Shown piece by piece: positions 1 to 9,382 of a DNA stretch of 64,000 nucleotides. Both the position numbers and the translations under genes were made by a program. Source of the stretch: Acidobacteriota bacterium (GTDB lineage Bacteria > Acidobacteriota > Terriglobia > Acidiferrales > UBA7541); the NCBI GenBank assembly GCA_003223215.1, contig QHYH01000089.1:103618-167617 (forward strand). Direction: 5' to 3'. The first letter of the stretch is position 1; the number at the start of each line of letters is the position of its first letter. The notes beneath the pieces are model-generated. The model made no database searches and had not been told where the DNA came from. It worked only from the letters and a program-made list of their open reading frames with translations.

Positions 1-27
1 GTGTAACGCGAGTACTAGACCGTTTTT

Positions 28-48
28 GAGAAAAGATTTTCTCTTTTT
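28..48 (+). terminator. possible Rho-independent terminator of an upstream gene
   Basis: The inverted repeat GAGAAAAGATTTTCTC (28-43) is followed at once by TTTTT. Arms are 6 bp with a 4-nt loop. The stem is A/T-rich and weak, so this is a tentative end for a transcript entering from the left edge of the window. No gene body is visible before it. Confidence 0.35.
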
Positions 49-223
49 GATACGGCCGTCTCGGCCGCGTCTGCCACGCAGGGTCGCGTGAGCCCGCGAA
101 ACGGGCTTCGCCTCCCCAGTCGGCAACGGCCACATGCTGCGCTAGGCACGAGGATGTCGAAACTATCAAAACTAACAGGCAACACGAGCTCCGAGCGCTG
201 CGAGTTCGCCCACAGCGCAACTC

Positions 224-232
224 TGCTATAAT
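224..232 (+). promoter_or_regulatory. extended -10 promoter for the nucleoside kinase gene
   Basis: TGCTATAAT (224-232) is a perfect TATAAT with the TGn extension of extended -10 promoters. No convincing -35 box lies 16-18 bp upstream. It ends 41 bp before the kinase start at 274, giving a leader of about 35 nt. The match is seen directly; promoter activity is inferred. Confidence 0.55.
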
Positions 233-273
233 TCGCGGCGCTGGCTCCGGCCGCGTCGGAGCCATGCCCAACG

Positions 274-966
274 ATGTCAGGCAACGACTCCTTGGCTGCC
301 AAGCGCGCGCTCGTTCCGCAGCGCAGTCCTCAGCCTCCGCGCTTCATCGCTATCGAAGGTCCCCTGCGTGTCGGCAAGACCACCCTCGCCCGCATCCTCG
401 CCGAACGGCTGCACGCGCGCCGCATTTACGATTGCGAGGACAATCCGTTTCTCGCCGACTTCTACAAAGCCAAACCAGGAGCCGCATTCCGTGCCCAGAT
501 GTATTTCCTCATCGAGCGGCAAAAGCATCTTCGCGAAGGCCTGGCCGTCGAAGCCCTCGGCCTCATCCTCTCCGACTTTCTCCTCGAAAAAGACCGCATT
601 TTCGCCAATCTCAATCTCGACGATCAGGAACTCAAGCTCTACGAGCGCTACTACGAGCTCCTTTCCGCCGATCTCCCTGCTCCCGACCTGGTCATTTACC
701 TGCAAGCCAAGCCGGAAGTCTTGCGCGCCCGCATCGCAAAAAAGGCTTCGCGCGAAGAGTCGCAAATCTCACTCGAATACATCGAGGAGGTCACGCGCGC
801 CTACGAGCATTTCTTTTTCCGCTACTCCGCCTCGGACCTCCTGGTAATCAACACCTCGGAGATCGATTTCGTCGAGCGCAGCGACGACTTGCAGCAGCTT
901 CTCAGGCGGCTCCAGGATCCGGTCAAAGGTACGCAATACTTCCTGCCGCTCGGCGCCTCCGAATAG
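274..966 (+). CDS. deoxynucleoside kinase (dAK/dGK family)
   Basis: Predicted cytoplasmic kinase of 230 aa that phosphorylates deoxynucleosides with ATP in the salvage pathway. The Walker A loop reads IEGPLRVGKTTLA at about residues 28-40 (GxxxxGKT). A DFLLEKDRIFA segment sits where this family has its acidic/DR substrate motif near residue 110. An arginine-rich lid (RARIAKKASREE) lies near residue 153. The length fits bacterial deoxyadenosine/deoxyguanosine kinases. The ATG at 274 is chosen over 264, which is in another frame; GGAG lies about 12 nt upstream and an extended -10 promoter ends at 232. Whether it prefers dA, dG or pyrimidine nucleosides cannot be told from sequence. It is followed 68 nt later by a transporter gene on the same strand. 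Confidence 0.8.
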   Translation: MSGNDSLAAKRALVPQRSPQPPRFIAIEGPLRVGKTTLARILAERLHARRIYDCEDNPFLADFYKAKPGAAFRAQMYFLIERQKHLREGLAVEALGLILSDFLLEKDRIFANLNLDDQELKLYERYYELLSADLPAPDLVIYLQAKPEVLRARIAKKASREESQISLEYIEEVTRAYEHFFFRYSASDLLVINTSEIDFVERSDDLQQLLRRLQDPVKGTQYFLPLGASE

Positions 967-1034
967 AAACGCGTTGACAGTTCGGCGCAACCCGTCTAAG
1001 TTTCGCCTCGCATGAATCCGCTGACGCCCTTCCC

Positions 1035-2408
1035 ATGAAAAACAAACTCCTTCTGGCAGCCATCGTTTCGGCAACGGTGGCCATCCTTGCTTCGCTCTTT
1101 GCCGGCACGCTCGTCGCGCTGATTCCCGCGCTTGCCGCCATGGCGCTGCGCTGGCTCGCAGTGGTTCTCATTGCGGCTTATGCAACCTATCGGCGCTCGC
1201 TGACCGCGTGGATCCTGATCGGTTTGCTCGCCGGCGCGGAATTCGGCCACGATGCGGCTGCCACGGCTGCAAAATTACAATTCCTTGGCGCGATTTTTCT
1301 GCGCCTCATCAAGGTCATCATCGCACCGCTGCTGTTCGGCACCTTGGTCGTAGGCATCGCGGGCCACGCCGACCTGAAGAAAGTCGGCCGCCTCGGTGTC
1401 AAATCGCTTGTTTACTTTGAAATTGTTTCCACGATTGCGCTCGTCATCGGTTGGGCGGCCATAAGTCTCAGCCGCGCGGGTGAAGGCGTGCGTCTTCCGC
1501 CGTCGGCTGCCGCCGAACCGCTCAGCGCCGCTCCACACACCGCGGCACAACTCATCACCGACATCTTTCCCGAAAACATCGCCAAATCCGTCGCCGAGGG
1601 CCAGGTGCTGCAGGTTGTCGTCTTCAGCATCCTCTTTGCCATGGCGCTCATCCTGGTTCCCGAAGCAAAACGGCGTCCCATGCTGTCGTTCGCCGGAAGC
1701 CTCTCGGAAACCATGTTCAAGTTCACCAACCTTGTCATGTACGCCGCGCCGGTCGGCGTCTTTGGGGCCGTCGCCTATACCGTCGGCCACCTCGGCCTGG
1801 GTGTCCTCTTGCCGCTCCTAAAGCTGCTCGCGACCATGTACCTCGCACTCGTATTTTTTATCGTCTGCGTTTTGTTTCCCATTGCGCTGCTCTCGCAAGT
1901 TCCCGTGAAGGAGTTTCTTCGAGCCGCCACCGAACCGGTGACCATCGCGTTTGCAACCGCCAGTTCCGAAGCCGCTCTCCCTCGCGCCATGGAGAAGATG
2001 GAGTCTTTTGGTGTTCCACGTGAAACGGTCGCTTTCGTCCTTCCCACCGGCTATAGCTTCAATCTCGATGGCTCCAGCCTCTACCAATCGCTCGCTTTAC
2101 TGTTCATTGCCCAGGCTGCGGACCTTCATCTCTCGATCGGCCAGCAAGCGGTCATGCTGCTTACTCTTCTCGTTAGCAGCAAAGGCACGGCTGGGGTGGC
2201 CCGCGCATCGCTGGTGATCGTCCTGGCGGCGGCCGCTTCCTTTCATCTGCCGACGGAGCCGCTTTTTCTTCTCTTCGGGATTGATCAACTCATGGACATG
2301 GGCCGCACGGCCGTCAACGTCCTTGGCAACTGCCTTGCATGCGTGGTCATCGCTCGCTGGGAGCACGAGTTCCCCGCGCCGGTTCACACAGCGACACACC
2401 AAGCCTGA
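1035..2408 (+). CDS. dicarboxylate/amino acid:cation symporter (DAACS family)
   Basis: Integral inner-membrane symporter of 457 aa of the GltP/DctA family, which moves glutamate, aspartate or C4-dicarboxylates with H+ or Na+. Family signatures are clear: PTGYSFNLDGSSLYQSLA (the TGYSFNLDG motif), SSKGTAGV in the second re-entrant loop, and GIDQLMDMGRTAVNVLGN in the substrate-binding helix. About eight membrane segments alternate with two hairpins. The N-terminus has two extra hydrophobic segments within the first 65 residues. Substrate is not resolvable by eye. The Shine-Dalgarno region before ATG 1035 is weak. The stop lies about 560 bp before the next confident gene. Confidence 0.85.
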   Translation: MKNKLLLAAIVSATVAILASLFAGTLVALIPALAAMALRWLAVVLIAAYATYRRSLTAWILIGLLAGAEFGHDAAATAAKLQFLGAIFLRLIKVIIAPLLFGTLVVGIAGHADLKKVGRLGVKSLVYFEIVSTIALVIGWAAISLSRAGEGVRLPPSAAAEPLSAAPHTAAQLITDIFPENIAKSVAEGQVLQVVVFSILFAMALILVPEAKRRPMLSFAGSLSETMFKFTNLVMYAAPVGVFGAVAYTVGHLGLGVLLPLLKLLATMYLALVFFIVCVLFPIALLSQVPVKEFLRAATEPVTIAFATASSEAALPRAMEKMESFGVPRETVAFVLPTGYSFNLDGSSLYQSLALLFIAQAADLHLSIGQQAVMLLTLLVSSKGTAGVARASLVIVLAAAASFHLPTEPLFLLFGIDQLMDMGRTAVNVLGNCLACVVIARWEHEFPAPVHTATHQA

Positions 2409-2970
2409 CTCCGCTGGATAGGAACGAGTGCGAACGAACAGGAGTGAGCTGGCCGTGGGGCGCGCTTCCAAGTCCCCCGGCTCTGCTCGAAAGCTCCTCT
2501 GGCTACGTCGCCTGAACTGACACGAGATATTCGTTCAGATTTCTGATCCGCTGAAGCTCGCGGCAAGATGCATGGTGGTGAGTGGACATGACCGCCTCCG
2601 GAATTTTGAACTTGGTTGGCACGGAAGCCTCTTCTTCCGGGGAGCCACCTGGGCTCTGGCACATTCAACGTACGCTTCCTACCCTTCCGGACAGCACTCC
2701 TATACTAGGGGTCAGCTGCCCGGTTTCGCGTCTTCGGTCCAGTTTCTTGCTTCGCGTCTTGGGCATAGACTGCCGGCATCCTTAAAGGAAGCCGGTCGAG
2801 CGTGCCTGGGCTTCGTCGCTTCAGGAAATGCGGACGGCAGGGAGGGTGTCCTCGATGAAATTTCTGGTATCGGTTATCGTGATCCTTTTACTGATCTTGT
2901 CGCTTCCCCCCATGATTCAGTCGTAAGGGAAGCACACCTCGCATTGCAATCGCGGTAACGCTCGTTCTCT
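2409..2970. other. 562-bp intergenic region between a symporter gene and a convergent peptidase gene
   Basis: No convincing long gene is visible. The longest open frame here (2572-2958, plus strand) has no Shine-Dalgarno sequence and a composition unlike a folded protein. The region contains TATACT at 2701 without a -35 box, a small hydrophobic reading frame at 2855-2926, and an inverted repeat GGAAGCACAC (2928-2937) / GTGTGCTTTCC (2974-2984) that overlaps the end of the peptidase gene and could act as a transcript end. Confidence 0.4.
2855..2926 (+). CDS. possible 23-residue hydrophobic peptide
   Basis: A 23-codon frame (MKFLVSVIVILLLILSLPPM, then IQS) starts with ATG 2855, with GGAGGG at 2841-2846 eight nt before it. 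Almost the whole peptide would form one membrane-spanning helix with a single lysine at the N-terminus. This is the pattern of small membrane proteins or type I toxin peptides. No function is recognised. The ribosome-binding site and the continuous hydrophobic run are seen directly; expression is inferred. A stable hairpin follows the stop at 2928-2984. Confidence 0.35.
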   Translation: MKFLVSVIVILLLILSLPPMIQS

Positions 2971-5157
2971 TTAGTGTGCTTTCCTAGCGGGGAGAGTTGT
3001 GGCGGGCGCCCGCAAGAAAGTGTCAAAAAATTCCTCCACGCGATGCCACGCATCGCCGAGCACGTGCTCGCGGCTGAAATAATGAAATTCGCCCGGGTAC
3101 ATCATAAACGAAACCAGGTCGCCCTTGCGCTTCTTCAGGGCCTCGTCGATGAGCCATACCGACTCGAGGAACGGCACGTTGACGTCCGCCGTGCCGTGTA
3201 ATACCAGCAACGGACGCTCCAGCCTGTCGATGTGCGAGATCGGCGAAGCCTTGGCATAGACATCCGGATGCTCTTCCGGAGTTCCGATGCGGCTTGCCGT
3301 CCAATCACCGTGGTAGGGGTCGGAATAATACATCACGTAATCCACGACTCCCGCAACGTCCACGCCGGCCCGGAACAGTGTCGGCTGGTCGGTCATGGCG
3401 ATAAGCGTGAAAAATCCGCCGTAGCTCAAGCCCCACACGCCAATGCGGTTCGCGTCCACGTACGGCAGGCTCTTCAAATAATTCCCACCCATCCAGGCGT
3501 CTTTCGCGTCTTTCCCGCCCACGTCCATGTACACGCCGGTGCGCCAATCCCGGCCGTAACCGATGCTCCCGCGATAATCCGGTGCCAGGACCACGTACCC
3601 TTTCTCGAGAAAATACTGATGAATGCTGTAGTACACGGCATAGTTTCGCTGCACGTGCCAGCCGTCGTAATTCTGGTTCACGCCGTCGCCGTGAATCCAC
3701 AAAATCGCGGGATGCTTCTTGCTGCGGTCGAGCTTCTTGGGCACAAAAAGCCAGGCCGGCACCTGCTGTCCATCCGGCCCCGGATAATGCACGAACTGAG
3801 GCTCGACAAACCGCGTGCGGTCGATGTCCGCGGGCATGGAATCGGTCAGGCGGACAGGCTCGGCGCCTTCGCGCGCCGCAACGGTGTAGAGATCCGCGCT
3901 GTTGTGCGTATCGGTATGCTGATAGACCAGCCTTGCGTCGCCATCCGACCAGTGCGGTTCGATGTTCGTTCCGGCCGCCTCTTGGAGGTACGCAATCTTT
4001 GCCTGCGCGGGGTCGTCGCCGATCGTGGCGATGCCAATCCGGCGGTCCCCAGGGTGATCTTCCGTGTTCGCGTCGAACGCGATGCGCGTGCTGTCGTGCG
4101 ACCAGGCCGGGCGCCAGGCCTCAAACTTGCCCCTGGTGATCTGCGACGCGTTGCCGCCAGTTGATGGGATTACATACAGATGATCCCAGCCGTCCTGATC
4201 GCTGAGGAACGCGATCCACTTGCCGTTCGGTGACGGCCAGGGCTGCGCTCCCGCCTCACCCCAATCGGGAATACTCCAGAATTTCTCTTCGTCGACTTCA
4301 TGAACGGTTTTGACCGAACCGGTCGCGGCATCGGCAATGTAAATGAAATATTTCTTGAAGTCCTTCGATTCTCCATCGAAAACCAGGCTCTTCGCGTCTA
4401 TCCAGGCCAATCCTCCATATTCGCCGGGCGTATGGATCGGCACGGGTTTTCCTCCGTCGAGCTTCAGCGCGTACATTTGCCCGGGCACGTACTCCGAGAC
4501 GCGATAAATGATTTTCGCGCCGGAGTACGCCGGAGATTCATCGTGATGAACGATCTTCGACCCGGCCGTATAAGCAACGGAGTTTCCATCCGGCGACCAC
4601 ACGATGCCGCGAATGCCCACATCATCGTGAGTGACGGTGGACTCTGCTCCATCAGAAAGCCAGCGCACGATCAGATCGCTCCCGTGCCGCGCGTTTTGGC
4701 CTTCTGCGCGGTTGCCGCGTACGAACGCCACGCGCTTGCCGTCAGGGGAAGGCACGAATCCACTGCCTTGATCCGGCTTGCTCCACGCTGGTTTGGCTTG
4801 CCCGCCTGCCGAGGGAACCTTCCACAAGTCTCCTTCGTGCACGAAATAAAGGCTTTCGCCGTCTGCGCTCCAGAACGCATCGGCGACTCCGCCTTCGGGA
4901 AACGATGTGAGAGCAACCGGCGCACCGCTGCCATCGGCGCTCGCCACATACAGATTCTTTATGTCCGCGCGGTCCCAGACAAACGCCACATGCTTGTTGT
5001 CGGGTGACCATAGCGGGTCCGACGGATGCTTGATTTCGATCAGCTGCTCAATCGTGAGTGCAGGCTTGCGGCTCTCGCCCTGTGCCTCGAAATCGCTCGC
5101 GCCCGCCAGCGCCGCGAGGGCCACACATGCCCCGAGTACGTGCTTCCCTCTGCACAT
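2971..5157 (-). CDS. S9 family prolyl oligopeptidase / dipeptidyl-peptidase-like enzyme
   Basis: Exported serine peptidase of 728 aa that cleaves short peptides, typically after proline. The start at 5157 is chosen because AGGAGG lies 6 nt upstream and it begins a signal peptide (MCRGKHVLGACVALAALAGA). The first two-thirds are TolB/WD40-like propeller blades (repeats such as WSPDGNSVAYTA). The C-terminal alpha/beta hydrolase carries the nucleophile in GLSYGGFF, Asp in HGTADVNVPF and His in GEFHYFSREH. The gene reads away from the TonB receptor gene upstream, 154 bp behind it on the same strand. Co-transcription is possible; receptor and peptidase could cooperate in oligopeptide use, which is inference. 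Confidence 0.9.
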   Translation of the reverse strand: MCRGKHVLGACVALAALAGASDFEAQGESRKPALTIEQLIEIKHPSDPLWSPDNKHVAFVWDRADIKNLYVASADGSGAPVALTSFPEGGVADAFWSADGESLYFVHEGDLWKVPSAGGQAKPAWSKPDQGSGFVPSPDGKRVAFVRGNRAEGQNARHGSDLIVRWLSDGAESTVTHDDVGIRGIVWSPDGNSVAYTAGSKIVHHDESPAYSGAKIIYRVSEYVPGQMYALKLDGGKPVPIHTPGEYGGLAWIDAKSLVFDGESKDFKKYFIYIADAATGSVKTVHEVDEEKFWSIPDWGEAGAQPWPSPNGKWIAFLSDQDGWDHLYVIPSTGGNASQITRGKFEAWRPAWSHDSTRIAFDANTEDHPGDRRIGIATIGDDPAQAKIAYLQEAAGTNIEPHWSDGDARLVYQHTDTHNSADLYTVAAREGAEPVRLTDSMPADIDRTRFVEPQFVHYPGPDGQQVPAWLFVPKKLDRSKKHPAILWIHGDGVNQNYDGWHVQRNYAVYYSIHQYFLEKGYVVLAPDYRGSIGYGRDWRTGVYMDVGGKDAKDAWMGGNYLKSLPYVDANRIGVWGLSYGGFFTLIAMTDQPTLFRAGVDVAGVVDYVMYYSDPYHGDWTASRIGTPEEHPDVYAKASPISHIDRLERPLLVLHGTADVNVPFLESVWLIDEALKKRKGDLVSFMMYPGEFHYFSREHVLGDAWHRVEEFFDTFLRAPATTLPARKAH

Positions 5158-5311
5158 CGCGCCTCCTCTTGGTTCCGGAGTCCCGGCGAAGCGGAGTTTA
5201 TGTGAAATGCGGACAGGCTGCCAGTGAAAGGAATCGACGGGCGGGCGGAGCACGTCGCCCGCCCGCCGATTAAAAAATTTCGGATAACAATCCTGCCGCA
5301 GCCAGATCGCG

Positions 5312-8185
5312 CTAAAACGTAAAGCGCAGTCCAAACCGCGTTACGAAGGGATTGATGGCCAGTGCCGGCTTCAAATAGGATCCTCCGGAGGGAGGTGTGT
5401 ACTGAGTCACCTGCGCGATGGTGGTTTGAGAGTTTGTCAAATTGAAGAAATCGACGACGGGCATAAGGCGCCAGCGGTCCTGGAAGACAAACTCACGGGA
5501 GAATCGCAGGTTCAATTGGTTCACGCTGGGCAAGCGCAGGATCCCTGCTGGTTGAAGAATGACGGTCTCACCGATCGGGACGCCTTGACCGTCTGGCACG
5601 GAAAAAGTCTCCGTTGGCTGGAGGGGGAAACCGGTATAGTGCTGAAAGTTGACGCTGGTAGCGAATTTCCAGGGTAGCTCGTAAGTGCTGTCCACCTTGA
5701 AGACATAGGTGGAGTCGAGATTCAGGTAGTTGTTTGTTCGGTTGATGTCATTGTTGGGATCGTTGAAATTGTCGCTGGTAGCTTGATCCGAGAAACCGCG
5801 TCCGAAAACGCCTTTCTGACGTTGAATGGTGAACCCACCCAGGATTTGCCACTTATGAGACAGACGCTTAACCGCGGTGAATTCTACGGCGTGGTAGGAG
5901 TTGTCATCCAGCTGCGGAAAGTTGGAGACCACGAGATTAAACCTTCCGTATTTTGTTGTATCGGCGGGTTGAAAACTATAGAGAGTCATCGGCTGGTTTG
6001 TGATCGGATTCATGATCGGGCTGCCGTTGAGCGAGGTGATGGGAACGTAGTCCGACTTCTGAACCGCAGCGTTCTCAATTCCAAACAGGTTCTTTTTCGT
6101 TCGGTAGTAATAGGTGGCTCCGACGCGAAGGTCGCGCCACAGCTGCTTTTCGTACCCGGCACTGGCTTCTTCCGAATAGGGGCGGCTCATGTTGCGGTTG
6201 ATTTGCGCGGCGCCGGACGAGCCTACAGGCGTCGCCCCGGAGGGCAGCCATTCGCTTTGTTGCGGGATGTTATCGTGGTTCGAGTCATTCCACGGAAAAG
6301 ATAGGGTAACCAGTCCGACGGGATTGGCGGTCTCCGCCAGGCCAGTTCCTTGCATGATGTAATAGATGCCGTAAGCAAAACGCAGCACCGAGTCTCCCTT
6401 GCCGGTGGGATCGAATGCAACTCCGATGCGTGGCGAGACGGTGTTCCAAGCCACCAGGTTTCCTGACGCCGGGAAGCTCGTAACCTGGAAGAGTTGCGGG
6501 AAGGTCAGGTTGGGATCGGTCTTTTGCGCCGGGTAATAGGTAGTGAAACGGTCGTAGCGCACCCCCAAATTCAACGTGAGCCGTCGCTTGAGGTTCCAAG
6601 TGTCCTGCAGGTAGAAGCTGGTATCGCGAAAATAGTTTTTCTGAGTCGTCGGGGTGTTGTAAGCCACGACTTGGAAGGGTGCGGTGAAGGAGACCTTCGG
6701 ACTACTGAAGATAGTGTTGATACCTTGATTCACCTTATAGATGTAAGAGTTGTAGCTGTCGCCCCATTCAAACCCAAATTGGAAATTGTGCGCGCCAGCC
6801 CAATTGGCTTTGTACCAAGAACCGCTTGCGGACCATTTGAGCACCCACGCCGGGTTTATAAATTCATAAGGGGCGGCGCCCGATTCGGTCGAGGTTCCGA
6901 TGTCTTGCAAATTAAGCCCGGTAGAGCCGTGCTGGTAACTCAGCGGGAAGACAATTTTGTTCCAACCGATGCGAAAATCCAGCAAGAAGTTATTGGTGAT
7001 TTGACTGGTCCAAAGCCCCTGGAGAATGTAAGCCGGCTCAATCTGGAGCCAACTGGCGTCCTGCGTGACGAATTGATAGGAAGTGTCGCGCCGGAAAAAG
7101 CGGTTCTGCTCGTTGTAAAGCCAAATGAAACTGAACTTGTTCTTCGGATTAATCTGCCAATCGCTGCGCAAGTCCGTGTTGGTTTGATGGTTGATGTCCA
7201 CGACGGGAACGCCCGCCTGGTTGGTTACGGCCAGTATCCGCTGGTTCAGGTCGTACCGGCGGTAAGAGCCAAACAGCCACCATCTGTCCCTCATGATGGG
7301 TCCACCCAGGCTCGCCGAAGTATCTCGGGTCATGTTGAATGGCGAGCCCGTTGACACGGGCGATCCCTGGAACAGCGGCTGCTTTACTCCGGCTTGCGTG
7401 GCGGCGGTCAAATAATAAAGCGCCGCCTGACCATGCAGTTGATTCGACCCCGACTTCGTCACCATATTCATGTAAATGCCGCCGATGGGCACGGAAGCAG
7501 GGGCGTTGTCGGAGACAACCTGAAACTCATCGAACGAGTCGTGATTGGTATAAAACTGAGTGTAGCCGCCGCTCGCCCCCGGCCAGTTCAAATCGAGGCC
7601 GTTGAAGCTGTAAACCTGTTCTGCCTGGGTGCTTCCATGGATCTGCATCGCGGACTGCTGGTAGCTGTTGTTGCCGGCTACATCGAAGGTGCTCGATGTT
7701 ACCCCGGGCATTTGCGCGGCGGTGGACCACGGGTCGCGCCCGCTCGGAATGTCCTGCAACAAGGTCTGGTCAAACGTCGTTGAGGTTTGCACGCCCTGCA
7801 GGTCGACGACGTTTACGCCCTCGACGCGGACAACCTGGGTTACTTCTCCAACCTGGAGCTTCGCGTTGACCGTGGCCGTGAAGCCGGCGGTGAGCACAAT
7901 GCCGGTTTCGCTGAAGCCCTTGAACCCCTTGGCGGCGACGGTGACCTCATAGGTCCCAAGCGGCAACAGGTCAAACAGATACGCGCCGTCCGCCCCCGTG
8001 CCTGTCGTGCGTTCCGCCATCAGCGAGGTGCTTTTGACCGTCACCGTGGCATTCGGCACGGCGGCTCCGGAGGAATCCGTTACCATCCCCGCGATTTTTC
8101 CCGTGGTGGCAACTTGCCCGAATGTCGAACCTGACAGCAACATGAGAATCCCGAGAACGAACACCCATGGTCTCCGCTTCCTCAT
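5312..8185 (-). CDS. TonB-dependent receptor, Oar-like, with carboxypeptidase-regulatory N-domain
   Basis: Outer-membrane beta-barrel receptor of 957 aa. The start at 8185 has GGAGGGG upstream and gives the signal peptide MRKRRPWVFVLGILMLLSGS. An Ig-like CarboxypepD_reg domain follows (GKIAGMVTDSSGAAVPNATV, residues about 26-110), then a plug domain and a long barrel ending in RFGLRFTF, the aromatic C-terminus typical of BAM-dependent barrels. Such 'Oar-like' receptors are strongly expanded in Acidobacteriota. The substrate is unknown. The S9 peptidase gene downstream on the same strand hints at peptide-related uptake, as inference only. Confidence 0.88.
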   Translation of the reverse strand: MRKRRPWVFVLGILMLLSGSTFGQVATTGKIAGMVTDSSGAAVPNATVTVKSTSLMAERTTGTGADGAYLFDLLPLGTYEVTVAAKGFKGFSETGIVLTAGFTATVNAKLQVGEVTQVVRVEGVNVVDLQGVQTSTTFDQTLLQDIPSGRDPWSTAAQMPGVTSSTFDVAGNNSYQQSAMQIHGSTQAEQVYSFNGLDLNWPGASGGYTQFYTNHDSFDEFQVVSDNAPASVPIGGIYMNMVTKSGSNQLHGQAALYYLTAATQAGVKQPLFQGSPVSTGSPFNMTRDTSASLGGPIMRDRWWLFGSYRRYDLNQRILAVTNQAGVPVVDINHQTNTDLRSDWQINPKNKFSFIWLYNEQNRFFRRDTSYQFVTQDASWLQIEPAYILQGLWTSQITNNFLLDFRIGWNKIVFPLSYQHGSTGLNLQDIGTSTESGAAPYEFINPAWVLKWSASGSWYKANWAGAHNFQFGFEWGDSYNSYIYKVNQGINTIFSSPKVSFTAPFQVVAYNTPTTQKNYFRDTSFYLQDTWNLKRRLTLNLGVRYDRFTTYYPAQKTDPNLTFPQLFQVTSFPASGNLVAWNTVSPRIGVAFDPTGKGDSVLRFAYGIYYIMQGTGLAETANPVGLVTLSFPWNDSNHDNIPQQSEWLPSGATPVGSSGAAQINRNMSRPYSEEASAGYEKQLWRDLRVGATYYYRTKKNLFGIENAAVQKSDYVPITSLNGSPIMNPITNQPMTLYSFQPADTTKYGRFNLVVSNFPQLDDNSYHAVEFTAVKRLSHKWQILGGFTIQRQKGVFGRGFSDQATSDNFNDPNNDINRTNNYLNLDSTYVFKVDSTYELPWKFATSVNFQHYTGFPLQPTETFSVPDGQGVPIGETVILQPAGILRLPSVNQLNLRFSREFVFQDRWRLMPVVDFFNLTNSQTTIAQVTQYTPPSGGSYLKPALAINPFVTRFGLRFTF

Positions 8186-8687
8186 TTTCCCCTCCTCACA
8201 TGCTTCCGATCGCAACTTCCCGGGTGTTTTTGAAGCCAGCCGAGGGCCCTCCTCGGAGACAGGAAAGCCTCGTCGGGCGTAGCGGGCTTCCCAGGATATT
8301 GCCGCAACGTAGGTTGCAAGAAAGCGGTAATAAGTCAACGGGAAAATCTAGATACAAAGATTCACTCACCCCGAGACTCCCCCACGCTCCACTGCTCTAC
8401 TCTGACGCGGGAATCGGCCAAAAGTGAGTTAAGGCGGATCTAAGGCCTTGAGAGCGCTTTTCGAGGAAAAGGCAAAGCCTTGTCTGTTAATCGTTTACCG
8501 TCATTATTGAGCTGGGCCGAACCGAGCTAGGTTGGCCGAGGTGCGCCCCGGAACCACTTAGGCTGCAAGCTCACCACCCGACCACAGACGCGACAACCAG
8601 GGAAACCAGCTCTAGACCGACGTCGCCAACACACGTTTCTAAATTTTGTCCGTAAGCAAGCGATACGAATGAGCTAAAGTTTGGAAC

Positions 8688-8921
8688 TCATTGGGCTTTG
8701 CCCGTAATGGACCCGGGCCGGAGCCAGGAGTTCCCTGCGAATTGCCCGCGCCCATTTCGGTCTTCGCGAAAGACCGCTACCAAACGGATTGCGCCAGCCG
8801 ACTTCGCGGACTCTCCGAGGATTCTCTGGATTTTCCAGGCAGGTAAATCCTCAATGAACTCATCGAGGATTTGCCCGTCGATGATAATTTCGCCGAAGCA
8901 AATCGGCGTGCCACCAGTCAA
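8688..8921 (-). CDS. doubtful small protein, 77 aa
   Basis: A minus-strand frame with a TTG start and GGAGA about 12 nt upstream. The translation (for example EIIIDGQILDEFIEDLPAW) has a more protein-like mix of residues than shadow frames and is rich in acidic and hydrophobic alternation. There is no recognised domain and the spacing to the ribosome-binding site is long. It may be a gene remnant. Confidence 0.2.
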   Translation of the reverse strand: MTGGTPICFGEIIIDGQILDEFIEDLPAWKIQRILGESAKSAGAIRLVAVFREDRNGRGQFAGNSWLRPGSITGKAQ

Positions 8922-9037
8922 TTTTACATTCCGTCTCCGATCGCCGCTCGGCGCGAGAAGACGAACATCTGTGGTTCAACTCTTGCATCCAATTCACTGG
9001 CAGCTACTTAAAATCGCTAAGCAATTTGCTCGCTCTT

Positions 9038-9052
9038 TGGCACACTGCTTGC
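9038..9052 (+). promoter_or_regulatory. sigma-54 (RpoN) -24/-12 promoter
   Basis: TGGCACACTGCTTGC matches the TGGCAC-N5-TTGC consensus with the diagnostic GG (9039-9040) and GC (9051-9052) separated by exactly 10 bp. Transcription would start near 9064 and run right, giving a leader of about 370 nt for the gene at 9436. Enhancer-binding-protein sites were not recognised. The match is read directly; use by RpoN is inferred. Confidence 0.65.
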
Positions 9053-9214
9053 CCCTCTAAACGACAGTCCGCGCACGCGACGGCTGGCAGCCCGGGAGAA
9101 ACGGTGCCACGGCGGCGCAGGTAATTCCACTACTTCGGCAGGCTTGCTACTGGCTGTCGAGTGGTAAGCGCTTCTGCGATTTACTCCCTCCCAGTCGCCC
9201 GGTCCCCGGCAGGA

Positions 9215-9382
9215 TGCTGAAGAACCATTGCTTGGGGGTTACGTTCTCCAAGCTTTGCGGATGGTACGCCCCAAACGGGTGAGCCGCGGGGTTCGCCGGC
9301 CCGGTTGCCTTCTTGCGTTGCCGAGCGAATCCCCAGGAGACTCGGGGAGTTTCGCCGCACCCTAGCGTCGCGTTTTTCAGCA
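9215..9382. repeat. 168-bp element with imperfect terminal inverted repeats
   Basis: TGCTGAAGAACC (9215-9226) and CGTTTTTCAGCA (9371-9382) are imperfect inverted copies of each other. The interior is G+C-rich with short self-complementary segments and no gene. The arrangement resembles a miniature inverted-repeat element or a palindromic intergenic repeat; no flanking target duplication was recognised. It lies in the leader of the TPR gene. Confidence 0.3.

Noticed and set aside
2661..2680. Second sigma-54-like site (TGGCACATTCAACGT)
   Set aside because: The -12 GC dinucleotide is missing at the required 10-bp spacing.
2572..2958. Open frame of 128 codons in the 2.4-3.0 kb gap
   Set aside because: No Shine-Dalgarno sequence, no domain, and it overlaps a better small frame with a strong ribosome-binding site.
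8960..9000. tRNA-like GGTTCAA sequence
   Set aside because: No cloverleaf can be drawn around it; no acceptor stem pairing.
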